Source: a bacterium (GTDB taxonomy: Bacteria; Bdellovibrionota; Bdellovibrionia; Bdellovibrionales; Bdellovibrionaceae). Taken from it: a stretch of 64,000 nucleotides of DNA. Numbering within the stretch: the stretch's first letter is position 1; each line of letters opens with the position of its first letter. The translations under genes were made by a program, and so were the position numbers. Of this stretch, positions 1 through 8,340 are shown one piece after another. Location: positions 62,001 through 126,000 of the forward strand of contig JAIELP010000005.1 in NCBI GenBank assembly GCA_019752925.1, written 5' to 3'. A model generated the notes under the pieces. The model had not been told where the DNA came from. It was given only the letters and a program-made list of their open reading frames with translations, and searched no databases.

Positions 1-3000
1 TCGCGATTGTCGAAAAGCTTTGCGAAAAATTCTAAAGAACTGTTCATATTTTTTACAGAATATAAAGCTTTTGCTTTGCCATAATTAACTAATGAACTGT
101 TTTCTATTTGGCCTGATTTCTCCAATAACCAGAGAGCTTTTTCGTAATCAGATTCAGCATCGGCAATCAGAGCTAAATAGTACAAGCCGATAGCGCGATT
201 TTCTTGAGTTGATGATATCTGTAGTGCGAGTTTTTCGGCGTCGTCTAATTTTTTATTTTGAATGCATGCATTTATGCTGGCTGCAGATAGATTTTTAACA
301 TCACATCTGTTTGCTGATGCTGTCGAACGTGTATTAAATGATGATTTTAATGAAATTTCATTAGGGTAGTAAGAATTGAGCTTACTAATATCTGGGTACT
401 TCACGCGCGGCTCCACAGTGTTTTCAATGCTGTGCTCATCCCATGCTATGATGTGGTTTTCATTAGAAGATAACTTTGAAATCTGTTTTAATGCGGAGTT
501 ATTGTTTTTGCGTTTTTCGGCAAAGGGCTCGGTAAGTTTTACTAATTCGGACTTAAGTGTTTTTTTATCTGCAGCACTTAAAGTTTCAGGCAAGGGCATA
601 TTACTGATGGCATCTATAAAGTGTGAGTAGACTCGGTCAATACCCTGTAATCCGCGCAATTGAATGGCATCTGATTTTGACATTTTAATTGCTGAAGAGA
701 AAGCGGTGAAGGCTTTATCCATTTTTTCGGTTTTCATTGCAATCACCATAGAAAATTTGCTTTCACGGGTTTTAACACTTTGGCTGACAAACTCCTGCTC
801 CAGTATCTGTGCCTGAATAAGCCGTGCTTCGGCTCTGAAGTCGGCATCCACAGGACGACTGTTGATTTTTAAACTTAAATTAAATGCTGAGGTGTAATCC
901 TTCTTTTCTAATAATTTTTTAGCCTGATTAATCAGTATTTCGGTAGCAAAAGGTTCTATGTTGGAAGAGAGAATTTGATTTTGTATCTCCAGATATTCAG
1001 AGTTGTTCTGATTATCAAAGGTTTTCATCATCTTAGATAAAATTTCTACTTTTTTAGATTTGTCAGCAATCGCAAAAATTACTTTATAACATTTACGTGA
1101 ATCTGCTAACTGGCGATTGATTTTAAGTAAATCACAGATCAATTCTTGGTGTTTGAGAGCTTGAGCTTTATCAGCGATAACTAAATCCTTTAAAGTACTG
1201 ATTGCTAAATTAATATGGCCTGAATCAACATAGGTTTTTGCGGCTTCTTTAAGTGCGTCTAAATTACGTTTATCGTCGGGATACTGCTTGATAAAAGATA
1301 AACTTAAATTGGCTCCGTTAACATCCAAGCCTTTTGCGTACGATAATGAAATAGCCTGCCAGTAAGCATCCTGTGCCAGCTTGCTTTGTTTGTGTTCTTC
1401 TGAAAACTTAACCAGTAAATCAATTTGCTTTTGAACAGCTAAATTTTTTGAATCTATCTGTATTTGCGAGTAGTGAGATTCTTCTGCAATTTTTTTCAGC
1501 GCCTGCTCTCGCTTAGAATTTGATGTGCGTTTTAAAATATCCTGAGATATTTTTTGGATTGTAACATAATCTTTTTTGATGTTGTAAATATCTAGAACCA
1601 AGTCTTCTGATTTAAGTTTGATCTCTTCAGAGGCTTTGGTCATTAAAGGTTTAACATAGTTGAGTGAAAGATCGTAATCGTTCTGTTTATAGGCGATATA
1701 ACCCAGTTTGTACTGGATTTCGCTAGCGTGTTCTCCTGAGCTAAATTCTTTAATATAGCGTATGCCTAAAGTTTTTTGTTTTTCGGTGTAGGCAGCGTTT
1801 TCTTTTTTATCGAGAATTTTTTCTATAGAAAATAAAGCGGCATATAGCGAATCATGGGCCAGAGCTTTGTCTAAGCCTGGGTGTGTTGAAACCTGTTCGT
1901 AGTTTTGTGCCGCTTGTTCAAATTTAGATTGTTGGAAAAGTAATTCGGCAAATGCGTAACGGGATTTTGAATCGGGTTGTGTAGAGGTGTCGGTTGAAAG
2001 TAGATTTTCAAAGGCCTGTTCAGTTAAAGCTGAAAACTCGGCATTTTTTTTGTTTTTAAGCCAGATTTCCCACCATTTTTTTGAAATCTCTAGGCTCACC
2101 TTACGGAACTCTGTATAGCACGACGGATCTACTTTATCTTTTTTACAGAACTGAGACATTTCAGTTAAGTTTTCGATAACTTTAGGTCTGAGTTTTAGAG
2201 TTTCATTGGTTTCAATTAATTTAGTATAACACTTTGGTGCCTGTGAGCTCAGTGGGTGTGCTTTTATAAACTGGTAAGTAAATACGCTGATCTCTTTAAA
2301 GCGTGAATGTGATTCGTAAAGCCCCGCTAAAGCGATAATAATTTCGCCCAACTCTTCAGGGGTAGTGATTTTTTCGAAAAATCCGTAGACTTCATTAGGT
2401 TCAAGAGTTTCACCTACGAATAATGTTAAATCCCTTAAAGCTTCTTTACGCAGATTGTATTTGCGGTCATTTTTACTATCGGCAGGATTTTGTTTCACAA
2501 CGATAAGCAACTGATCAATGGCTGCATCGGTATTTTTCATATTATATAAACACCAAGCAGATTTATATAAACCATAAGGATAAGCTTTTGAGTTTGGATA
2601 TTTTTCCAGTTGTTTGAATTTTTCAAGAGCTGTATTGAAGTTCTGCTGATTGTAATAGATTTCGCCTAATTCAAGTAAAGCGTCCGGTAAAAGGCTTGAT
2701 CGCTGGTACTGGCTAATAAGTTGAGTGAAAAGGCTTTTAGCTTTTTCTGTTTCTTTCATCTGTAAGCGGGCTAAAGCACTGTTAAACAGTACAAAATCAA
2801 GATCCTCGAATTTAGGGAAGCGGCGTTGGATTTCGTCGTATATTTTAAGAGCATCTTTTAAAGAAGCCTGTGTTTTTTCATTGGCGAAACCTTGCTTTTT
2901 TAAACGGTCCTCAAAGCGCTGGTCTAAGTCGAAGAAGCGTCCTGATTTTGATCTACGCATGTAAAGTTCGGCTAAACGGAAAAGTAAGCTCACTTCTTCC

Positions 3001-3227
3001 GGAGTGTTGTAGTTTTTTTTGATGATCTTTTTCAGGGTATCAATAGCTTTGTTTTCGGTTTTAGTTATTAAAACTTCAGACTGAAAAGATTTTTCCTGAT
3101 TTTTGTCTTCGTTATCTTTAGTTAAAGAAACTTCTGGAAGCAGACCTTTTGTCTCTTCTGATAAAGCTACAGCGTGAGTGGCTGCTAAACTTAAGATAAT
3201 AATCAGGTTCAGAACATGGCGCTTCAT
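1..3227 (-). CDS. TPR-repeat protein with signal peptide, partial (runs off the left edge); Agl/YbgF-like
   Basis: Not in the ORF track because it is open to the window edge. Reading the minus strand from ATG at 3227 gives MKRHVLNLIIILSLAATHAVALSEETKG..., then a long helical TPR-like sequence (e.g. LLPDALLELGEIYYNQQNFNTALEKFKQLEKYPNSKAYPYGLYKSAWCLYNMKNTDAAIDQLL). GGAG Shine-Dalgarno upstream; last gene of the ExbB/ExbD operon. Confidence 0.85.
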   Translation of the reverse strand, partial: MKRHVLNLIIILSLAATHAVALSEETKGLLPEVSLTKDNEDKNQEKSFQSEVLITKTENKAIDTLKKIIKKNYNTPEEVSLLFRLAELYMRRSKSGRFFDLDQRFEDRLKKQGFANEKTQASLKDALKIYDEIQRRFPKFEDLDFVLFNSALARLQMKETEKAKSLFTQLISQYQRSSLLPDALLELGEIYYNQQNFNTALEKFKQLEKYPNSKAYPYGLYKSAWCLYNMKNTDAAIDQLLIVVKQNPADSKNDRKYNLRKEALRDLTLFVGETLEPNEVYGFFEKITTPEELGEIIIALAGLYESHSRFKEISVFTYQFIKAHPLSSQAPKCYTKLIETNETLKLRPKVIENLTEMSQFCKKDKVDPSCYTEFRKVSLEISKKWWEIWLKNKKNAEFSALTEQAFENLLSTDTSTQPDSKSRYAFAELLFQQSKFEQAAQNYEQVSTHPGLDKALAHDSLYAALFSIEKILDKKENAAYTEKQKTLGIRYIKEFSSGEHASEIQYKLGYIAYKQNDYDLSLNYVKPLMTKASEEIKLKSEDLVLDIYNIKKDYVTIQKISQDILKRTSNSKREQALKKIAEESHYSQIQIDSKNLAVQKQIDLLVKFSEEHKQSKLAQDAYWQAISLSYAKGLDVNGANLSLSFIKQYPDDKRNLDALKEAAKTYVDSGHINLAISTLKDLVIADKAQALKHQELICDLLKINRQLADSRKCYKVIFAIADKSKKVEILSKMMKTFDNQNNSEYLEIQNQILSSNIEPFATEILINQAKKLLEKKDYTSAFNLSLKINSRPVDADFRAEARLIQAQILEQEFVSQSVKTRESKFSMVIAMKTEKMDKAFTAFSSAIKMSKSDAIQLRGLQGIDRVYSHFIDAISNMPLPETLSAADKKTLKSELVKLTEPFAEKRKNNNSALKQISKLSSNENHIIAWDEHSIENTVEPRVKYPDISKLNSYYPNEISLKSSFNTRSTASANRCDVKNLSAASINACIQNKKLDDAEKLALQISSTQENRAIGLYYLALIADAESDYEKALWLLEKSGQIENSSLVNYGKAKALYSVKNMNSSLEFFAKLFDNR

Positions 3228-3238
3228 TTGATCTCCGC

Positions 3239-3727
3239 TCAGTTACCTGCAACAGTAACTAGTTTTAAATTCGGAAAGCCGGCCTGTGAGGCGGTGTACA
3301 TGACTTTACGTAGAGTTGCGTAGGGAAGTTCTTGATCCGCTTGAAATAAGATACGGCCGAGTTTGTCTTTTGACGTGGATTCGTTGTTGATTTTTTGTAG
3401 TGCAGTAAATAATGGCTTAATAAAGTTGGAATCGTTGTTGTCGATAGAGCCTGATTCAAACTCATTGTTTTTTACATGAGCCAGAATGGTCTGGTCCAAC
3501 TTTAACTCATCCTGACTCAACGAAATTTTAACACCATAAACCGGATTTTTTTCGGTGTTGGATGAAGGAAGTCTCAGTCCCATGACATTTTCAATCTGAA
3601 CTTCAGATGTATTGTAAGTCTGCAATAAGAAAACCAGCAATATGGTAAACATATCTGTCATTGAAGTAATGTTCAGTGCAAAAGTCTGATTTCTTTTTAT
3701 TTCCGGTTTGTATCTGGTTCTACGCAT
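3239..3727 (-). CDS. ExbD/TolR family protein (with conserved TM Asp)
   Basis: ORF 162 aa; N-terminal TM 'FALNITSMTDMFTILLVFLL' matches the ExbD/TolR TM with proton-carrying Asp. Confidence 0.8.
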   Translation of the reverse strand: MRRTRYKPEIKRNQTFALNITSMTDMFTILLVFLLQTYNTSEVQIENVMGLRLPSSNTEKNPVYGVKISLSQDELKLDQTILAHVKNNEFESGSIDNNDSNFIKPLFTALQKINNESTSKDKLGRILFQADQELPYATLRKVMYTASQAGFPNLKLVTVAGN

Positions 3728-4273
3728 TTAGCCCTCCAGCGTATTAGCAAAAATGACTTCGGGGAACATATAGTCGGTATTGCTCAATTGACCTGTTTTT
3801 TCGTCTTTCACCGGAAAGCGGATGTCATTGGATTTGGTTTTACGAACTTCGTCCATGATTTTAACAATATCTTTGTAGCTGACATCAGCTGAGGGATTAA
3901 ATTCTATTTTAAAAATTTCTGGATGTAGCTTTTTAATTTCTTGAATTGCTAAATGAATTTTTTCAAAATCAAATTCGTTTTTAGGCAGCATTGAAATTTG
4001 TTTTATCTTTTCGTTCCCGGCTTCGTTAACAATAATATTAACACCTTGCTTTTTATCGATCTCCATACTGATTGTCACTTTAGGATTTATGTCCTGTTTA
4101 GCTAAGGCCTGCTGAACCACCTGGGGTAGTTCAGTTTCTATAATCATCATTTGTACGAATGCTGAAGATACAAGTAACACGGGTACAAGTTTAACCATTA
4201 CGGCCAGCAACGGCGCCAGATCCAGCTCGAATTCGGAATTGTGATTGATGTTGGGTTTATAGCGTCCTGCCAT
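3728..4273 (-). CDS. ExbD/TolR family protein (variant TM lacking the conserved Asp)
   Basis: ORF 181 aa; 'LDLAPLLAVMVKLVPVLLVSSAF' aligns to the ExbD TM; adjacent to a second ExbD and TolQ. Confidence 0.75.
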   Translation of the reverse strand: MAGRYKPNINHNSEFELDLAPLLAVMVKLVPVLLVSSAFVQMMIIETELPQVVQQALAKQDINPKVTISMEIDKKQGVNIIVNEAGNEKIKQISMLPKNEFDFEKIHLAIQEIKKLHPEIFKIEFNPSADVSYKDIVKIMDEVRKTKSNDIRFPVKDEKTGQLSNTDYMFPEVIFANTLEG

Positions 4274-4282
4274 AATGACTCC

Positions 4283-4999
4283 TTAAGATACTTTCGTATT
4301 GGTTGGAGGAGGTGCGGCTTTGCCGTTTTTCAAATTCGGATTTTCGGGATAAACCAATTCTTTATTTAGACCCTGCATGTGCGAATTAGTGAGAACCTCG
4401 GTTAGTTTAGAACATTTTTCGGTTAACTGTTCGAGTAATTCATTTTGTTTGGAGGTTAAAAATGAGAAGGCCACCATGGCCGGAATTGCAACCGCTAATC
4501 CTAAAGCTGTCGTATACATCGAAACGGCGATACCACTGGCTAACATGGCTTGTTTTTGTGCGGGATCGGCTTGGGCTACCGCTTGGAAGGAAAGAATAAG
4601 ACCATGAATGGTACCTAACAGACCAAGAAGGGTGGCCACGTTGGCTAGCATCGATAAATAGTGAAGACGTTTTGTGTAAAGAGGAACGATTTCAGCCATG
4701 GCTATATCTTGAGCCTGAAAAATTGTTTCATCATCACGGTCGGATTTTTCTAGAATAACTTTAAAGGCTTTGGCTAATGGTTTATCTTCCATCTGTGCGC
4801 ATAATACGATAGCTTCTTCGTGCTTGCGGCCTAGAACAAAACTTTGTACTCGGCTTGTGAATTCATCTACGTTCAGGGCATATTTAAAATACAGCGTGCG
4901 AGAACGCTCGATGATGAGTGCTATTACAACAGCACCGGTAAACATAATGATCCAACCTACTACACCTGATTGTACTACGAAGTTTAAAAAACCTGACAT
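4283..4999 (-). CDS. MotA/TolQ/ExbB proton channel family protein
   Basis: 238 aa; 'LSMLANVATLLGLLGTIHGLILSFQAVA...ASGIAVSMYTTALGLAVAIPAMVAFSFL' is typical TolQ/ExbB. Confidence 0.9.
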   Translation of the reverse strand: MSGFLNFVVQSGVVGWIIMFTGAVVIALIIERSRTLYFKYALNVDEFTSRVQSFVLGRKHEEAIVLCAQMEDKPLAKAFKVILEKSDRDDETIFQAQDIAMAEIVPLYTKRLHYLSMLANVATLLGLLGTIHGLILSFQAVAQADPAQKQAMLASGIAVSMYTTALGLAVAIPAMVAFSFLTSKQNELLEQLTEKCSKLTEVLTNSHMQGLNKELVYPENPNLKNGKAAPPPTNTKVS

Positions 5000-5048
5000 G
5001 TATCCTCCTTGATTAGTAACTAGCTATTCCTCAGCTAATAAAATTTAA

Positions 5049-5606
5049 TTATGCAGCTTTATCGATCCACTTTTTGATCTGTTCAACACCTATATTTTGT
5101 ATTTCATTAAATCGAACAGCATAGTAAAGTCCTGATTTAGAATTTAAACGTTGTTTGGAATAATTTTTACGTATAATTTCGCATTCTACGTTAAACGAAT
5201 CACTATCAACCGGTTTAACATGAATTTTAATCTGATCACCGACTTGAACAAGTGGAGAATTTAACAAGCAAAGTGCGCCACTTTCAGATATCGATACAAT
5301 TTCACCGTCAAAAAAGCGTATTGAGTTGTGACCGATAATTGGAATTTTAACTTCTACGCGCTGACCTTTACGTTTGATAAATGAAGACAAGTATTCAGAT
5401 TCTTTTTGCAGTAATAATTCAAAGCGATCTTTGCTGAACTCTTCCAGTTGGTAAATAGGTGTCCAGGCTTCCAGATGTTCAGCCCATACGTAGTTAAAAT
5501 CCATTAGCTGGTTGGACTGGATCATCTGAATTACGGTTTTATAATCATAAGGACCGTATTTTTGTTCACCTATTAAGACAAACCAAGATGTGTTTTCGCT
5601 TTTCAT
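5049..5606 (-). CDS. GYF_2-domain + PilZ-domain protein
   Basis: Probable start at ATG 5606 (AGGAGA SD upstream) rather than 5639. N-term 'WFVLIGEQKYGPYDYKTVIQMIQSNQLMDFNYVWAEHLEAWTPI' resembles GYF_2; C-term 'RKGQRVEVKIPIIGHNSIRFFDGEIVSISESGALCLL' resembles PilZ. Confidence 0.75.
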   Translation of the reverse strand: MKSENTSWFVLIGEQKYGPYDYKTVIQMIQSNQLMDFNYVWAEHLEAWTPIYQLEEFSKDRFELLLQKESEYLSSFIKRKGQRVEVKIPIIGHNSIRFFDGEIVSISESGALCLLNSPLVQVGDQIKIHVKPVDSDSFNVECEIIRKNYSKQRLNSKSGLYYAVRFNEIQNIGVEQIKKWIDKAA

Positions 5607-5616
5607 CCGCAATCTC

Positions 5617-6666
5617 CTAGTTAACACTTTCAGGGTCAAAGTTAATTGTTACGTTGGCGCCAGCACTTGGCACGTAAGTACCATGTATTGAAACCGAATT
5701 GGTTACTGAATCATAAGTCCAACCATTAGTTGCATCCTGAGGAACAACCACTCCTTCACTGATCACGCGTATTGAGGAAAGTATCGGTGTGCGTGTTAAG
5801 AAGAATTGCGCTTTAATTTGGTCGGCAATGTGAGTACTGATATTGTTCAGCACTGTATCGAAGTTAGAGCACAGTGAATTTTTAGACCCGCCGGTAGCAT
5901 CGGCCAATTGCATATAACGAGTGCCGATTTTGCGTCCCGATCCTAAAGCTGAACGACAGGTGGCATCTAAAATTGAAATAGTGGAAACTGCAAAGTCAGT
6001 AATGGCTTTCCCACTGGTAAATGTTTCTAAAAAGGTTTTATAACTCGTTACTGAATGTAATGTAGGCTGTGAGTAAGACTCGTTTAAATTAATATCGTCA
6101 TGCGAAAAATCTTCCTCATCCGAAACTATAATAACTGAAAGATAAGCAGAGCTGCGGTGAAAGCCTGTGTTGTAAGAGCTATTAAGTGCAGCTTTAAAGC
6201 TCGAGAAAGCACGTTCGTCTCCGCTACCGCTGGTACCAACATTTACATTTTGTGCAAACACAGATTCTAGATTGGGTGTGTTGGTATCGATTACATAAAT
6301 TCTTGGTGTGGTTCCAGATCTGAATCGTGCTTGTTGGGTATTGCAAAGTGAACAGCCTGAAGTTACGAACTGATCACCGTAAAAGGCATCACTTGTAGTG
6401 ACTGCAATTTTAAAATCGTAGCCGCGGTTTTTAAAGTAGTTAATAAATGACGGAAAATTATTGGCTAAGCTGGTTTGTGATGAACTCATTGAGCCGGAAT
6501 TGTCCACAACAAACAAAACGTCAAGTTTGCGCGGTTCAAATGTGGCTTGCTGCTGGTATTGGGCTGATTCGGATAAAACCGAAAACTGACTTCCACCTTT
6601 ATCGCAAGCAGACAATAGCAATAGCGAACTCATCATACTGATGTGTGCTAAAGGGTTTAAGTTCAT
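5617..6666 (-). CDS. von Willebrand factor type A domain lipoprotein
   Basis: Start at ATG 6666 with AGGAGG SD; lipobox 'SSLLLLSAC'; MIDAS 'LFVVDNSGSMSSS'. Confidence 0.8.
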   Translation of the reverse strand: MNLNPLAHISMMSSLLLLSACDKGGSQFSVLSESAQYQQQATFEPRKLDVLFVVDNSGSMSSSQTSLANNFPSFINYFKNRGYDFKIAVTTSDAFYGDQFVTSGCSLCNTQQARFRSGTTPRIYVIDTNTPNLESVFAQNVNVGTSGSGDERAFSSFKAALNSSYNTGFHRSSAYLSVIIVSDEEDFSHDDINLNESYSQPTLHSVTSYKTFLETFTSGKAITDFAVSTISILDATCRSALGSGRKIGTRYMQLADATGGSKNSLCSNFDTVLNNISTHIADQIKAQFFLTRTPILSSIRVISEGVVVPQDATNGWTYDSVTNSVSIHGTYVPSAGANVTINFDPESVN

Positions 6667-6814
6667 TGTATCCTCCTGATACCTCATCGCTATATTCATA
6701 AATTTCTTATCGTCTAAGAAAGGCATAGCCGAGAGTGAATATCAGTGTATTCGTAACTTTTTTTAATGCGAGTTTGGGCTTAACATGGTGTTTTGCCTTT
6801 GTTTTTCGGAAAAC

Positions 6815-6831
6815 TGTTTCAAATTGAAACA
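6815..6831. promoter_or_regulatory. Perfect 17-bp palindrome, candidate operator upstream of the VWA/TolQ operon
   Basis: TGTTTCAA-A-TTGAAACA in the only sizeable intergenic region of this operon. Confidence 0.4.
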
Positions 6832-6966
6832 ACCTAGGTGATTGATATTACTGGAATTGAGTAAATTTCACAGAAATATAAAAAAAATGTTTGATTACAA
6901 GATAGACACTATTTTTTAATTTAAAATAGTAAATCGTTTTTTTTGTAAATAAAATGAACGGAAAAG

Positions 6967-7770
6967 CTAATTTTGTTGTTTAGCAACATGCCATAGTTTT
7001 TCTTTTTCGTTAGCGGGCAGTGCAATAAAGTCCTCTAAAGAGTTTTTCAGCGAAATCATTTTTTCAAAACGTGAAATAAAGCGGCGATTGGCTTCGCGCA
7101 AATCGGATTCGGGCTCAGTGTTTAGATGGCGAGCCAATTGAGCAGCCGAAAACAAAACATCTCCCATTTCATGTCGGATATGTTGCTGCTTTTGAGGTGA
7201 GTTTTGTTCTTTAAGAGCTTCTTCAAGCTCCGTAATTTCTGCCTTGAGTTGGGCGATTACCTGAGTCGGCTCACTCCAGTCAAATTTGTATTTTTCCGTT
7301 TTCTCACCGATTTTGTGTGACTTCTGTAAAGCAGGCAAACTTTTCGGAATATCAAAAAGTGTGGAGGAAGGTTTTTTATTTTTCTTTTCCTGTTTTTTAA
7401 TTTCATCCCAGTTTTTCATTACATCCTCAGCGCCACTTACCTTGGTGTCTGAAAACACATGGGGATGACGTCTAACAATTTTACTATTGATGGACTCGAT
7501 AACATCGAAAATATCAAAGGCGTTACGTTCCTTGGCTAATTGTGCGTGCAAAATAACCTGAAATAATACATCACCTAACTCTTCACACATGTGGGCGTCA
7601 TCGCCACTTTCAATGGCTTCAGCCATTTCGTGGGTTTCTTCAATGGCATAGGGAGCAAGGCTTTTATGGGTTTGCTCTTTATCCCAAGGGCAACCATCCG
7701 GACCGCGAAGGTCTTTAATAATTTGCAATAGAGCTTCAAAATTGTTGAGTGTTTTAGGTGCTTGAGGCAT
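6967..7770 (-). CDS. mazG: Nucleoside triphosphate pyrophosphohydrolase MazG
   Basis: 267 aa; 'DLRGPDGCPWDKEQTHKSLAPYAIEETHEMAEAIESGDDAHMCEELGDVLFQVILHAQLA' is classic MazG with a second MazG-like domain. Confidence 0.95.
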   Translation of the reverse strand: MPQAPKTLNNFEALLQIIKDLRGPDGCPWDKEQTHKSLAPYAIEETHEMAEAIESGDDAHMCEELGDVLFQVILHAQLAKERNAFDIFDVIESINSKIVRRHPHVFSDTKVSGAEDVMKNWDEIKKQEKKNKKPSSTLFDIPKSLPALQKSHKIGEKTEKYKFDWSEPTQVIAQLKAEITELEEALKEQNSPQKQQHIRHEMGDVLFSAAQLARHLNTEPESDLREANRRFISRFEKMISLKNSLEDFIALPANEKEKLWHVAKQQN

Positions 7771-7784
7771 ATTGGGATTGTTGC

Positions 7785-8306
7785 ATGAAACTAAACATAG
7801 TCAATGAATCTCCAGAACGTAAAGCGTCTAAAGAAATGCTCTCAAAAAAAGAGCTGCAGACTGCAATTGATAAGATTCGTACGAACCTGCTTAAATATAA
7901 AGTGCGCAACTCTATTTTGCTGAAACAGAAGAAAGAACTTACCGTTGTTTTTTTAAACTCAAAGCAGATGAAAAAAATTAATCATCAGTTTCGCAAAAAA
8001 AATAAGCCCACAGATATTTTAAGTTTTAGCAGCGAAGATCCCGATTCGCTCGGTGAGCTGCTTATTTGTACTGAAGTTTTAAATAAGCAAGCTATCGATC
8101 AAGGTCACACTTTAAAACATGAAAGCGTGTATATGCTGATTCATGGAGTGCTACATTTGCTCGGATATGATCACGAACTCTCTCTTAAAGAAGAGAAGTT
8201 GATGTTTAAACTACAAGATTGTTGCTTTAGCGATTTAGGTCTAGTCCAGAACCCTAAAACAGGCTCAAAAAACAACGGAATTTTAGTTAAATTTCGTTTA
8301 AAATAA
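7785..8306 (+). CDS. ybeY: Endoribonuclease YbeY (16S rRNA maturation)
   Basis: 'FRKKNKPTDILSFS...LGELLICTEV...HGVLHLLGYDHE' metal-binding motif. Probable ATG at 7785 rather than 7758. Confidence 0.93.
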   Translation: MKLNIVNESPERKASKEMLSKKELQTAIDKIRTNLLKYKVRNSILLKQKKELTVVFLNSKQMKKINHQFRKKNKPTDILSFSSEDPDSLGELLICTEVLNKQAIDQGHTLKHESVYMLIHGVLHLLGYDHELSLKEEKLMFKLQDCCFSDLGLVQNPKTGSKNNGILVKFRLK

Positions 8307-8340
8307 ATCCATACTCAAAAGAATTTTTACGAGGTCAAAT

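Noticed and set aside
376-630. 84-aa plus-strand ORF
   Set aside because: Antisense to the TPR gene that is open to the left window edge; no recognisable domain or SD.
2725-2964. 79-aa plus-strand ORF
   Set aside because: Antisense to the TPR coding sequence; basic, low-information composition.
3265-3465. 66-aa minus ORF inside the ExbD gene
   Set aside because: Alternative-frame shadow ORF of a well-supported ExbD CDS.
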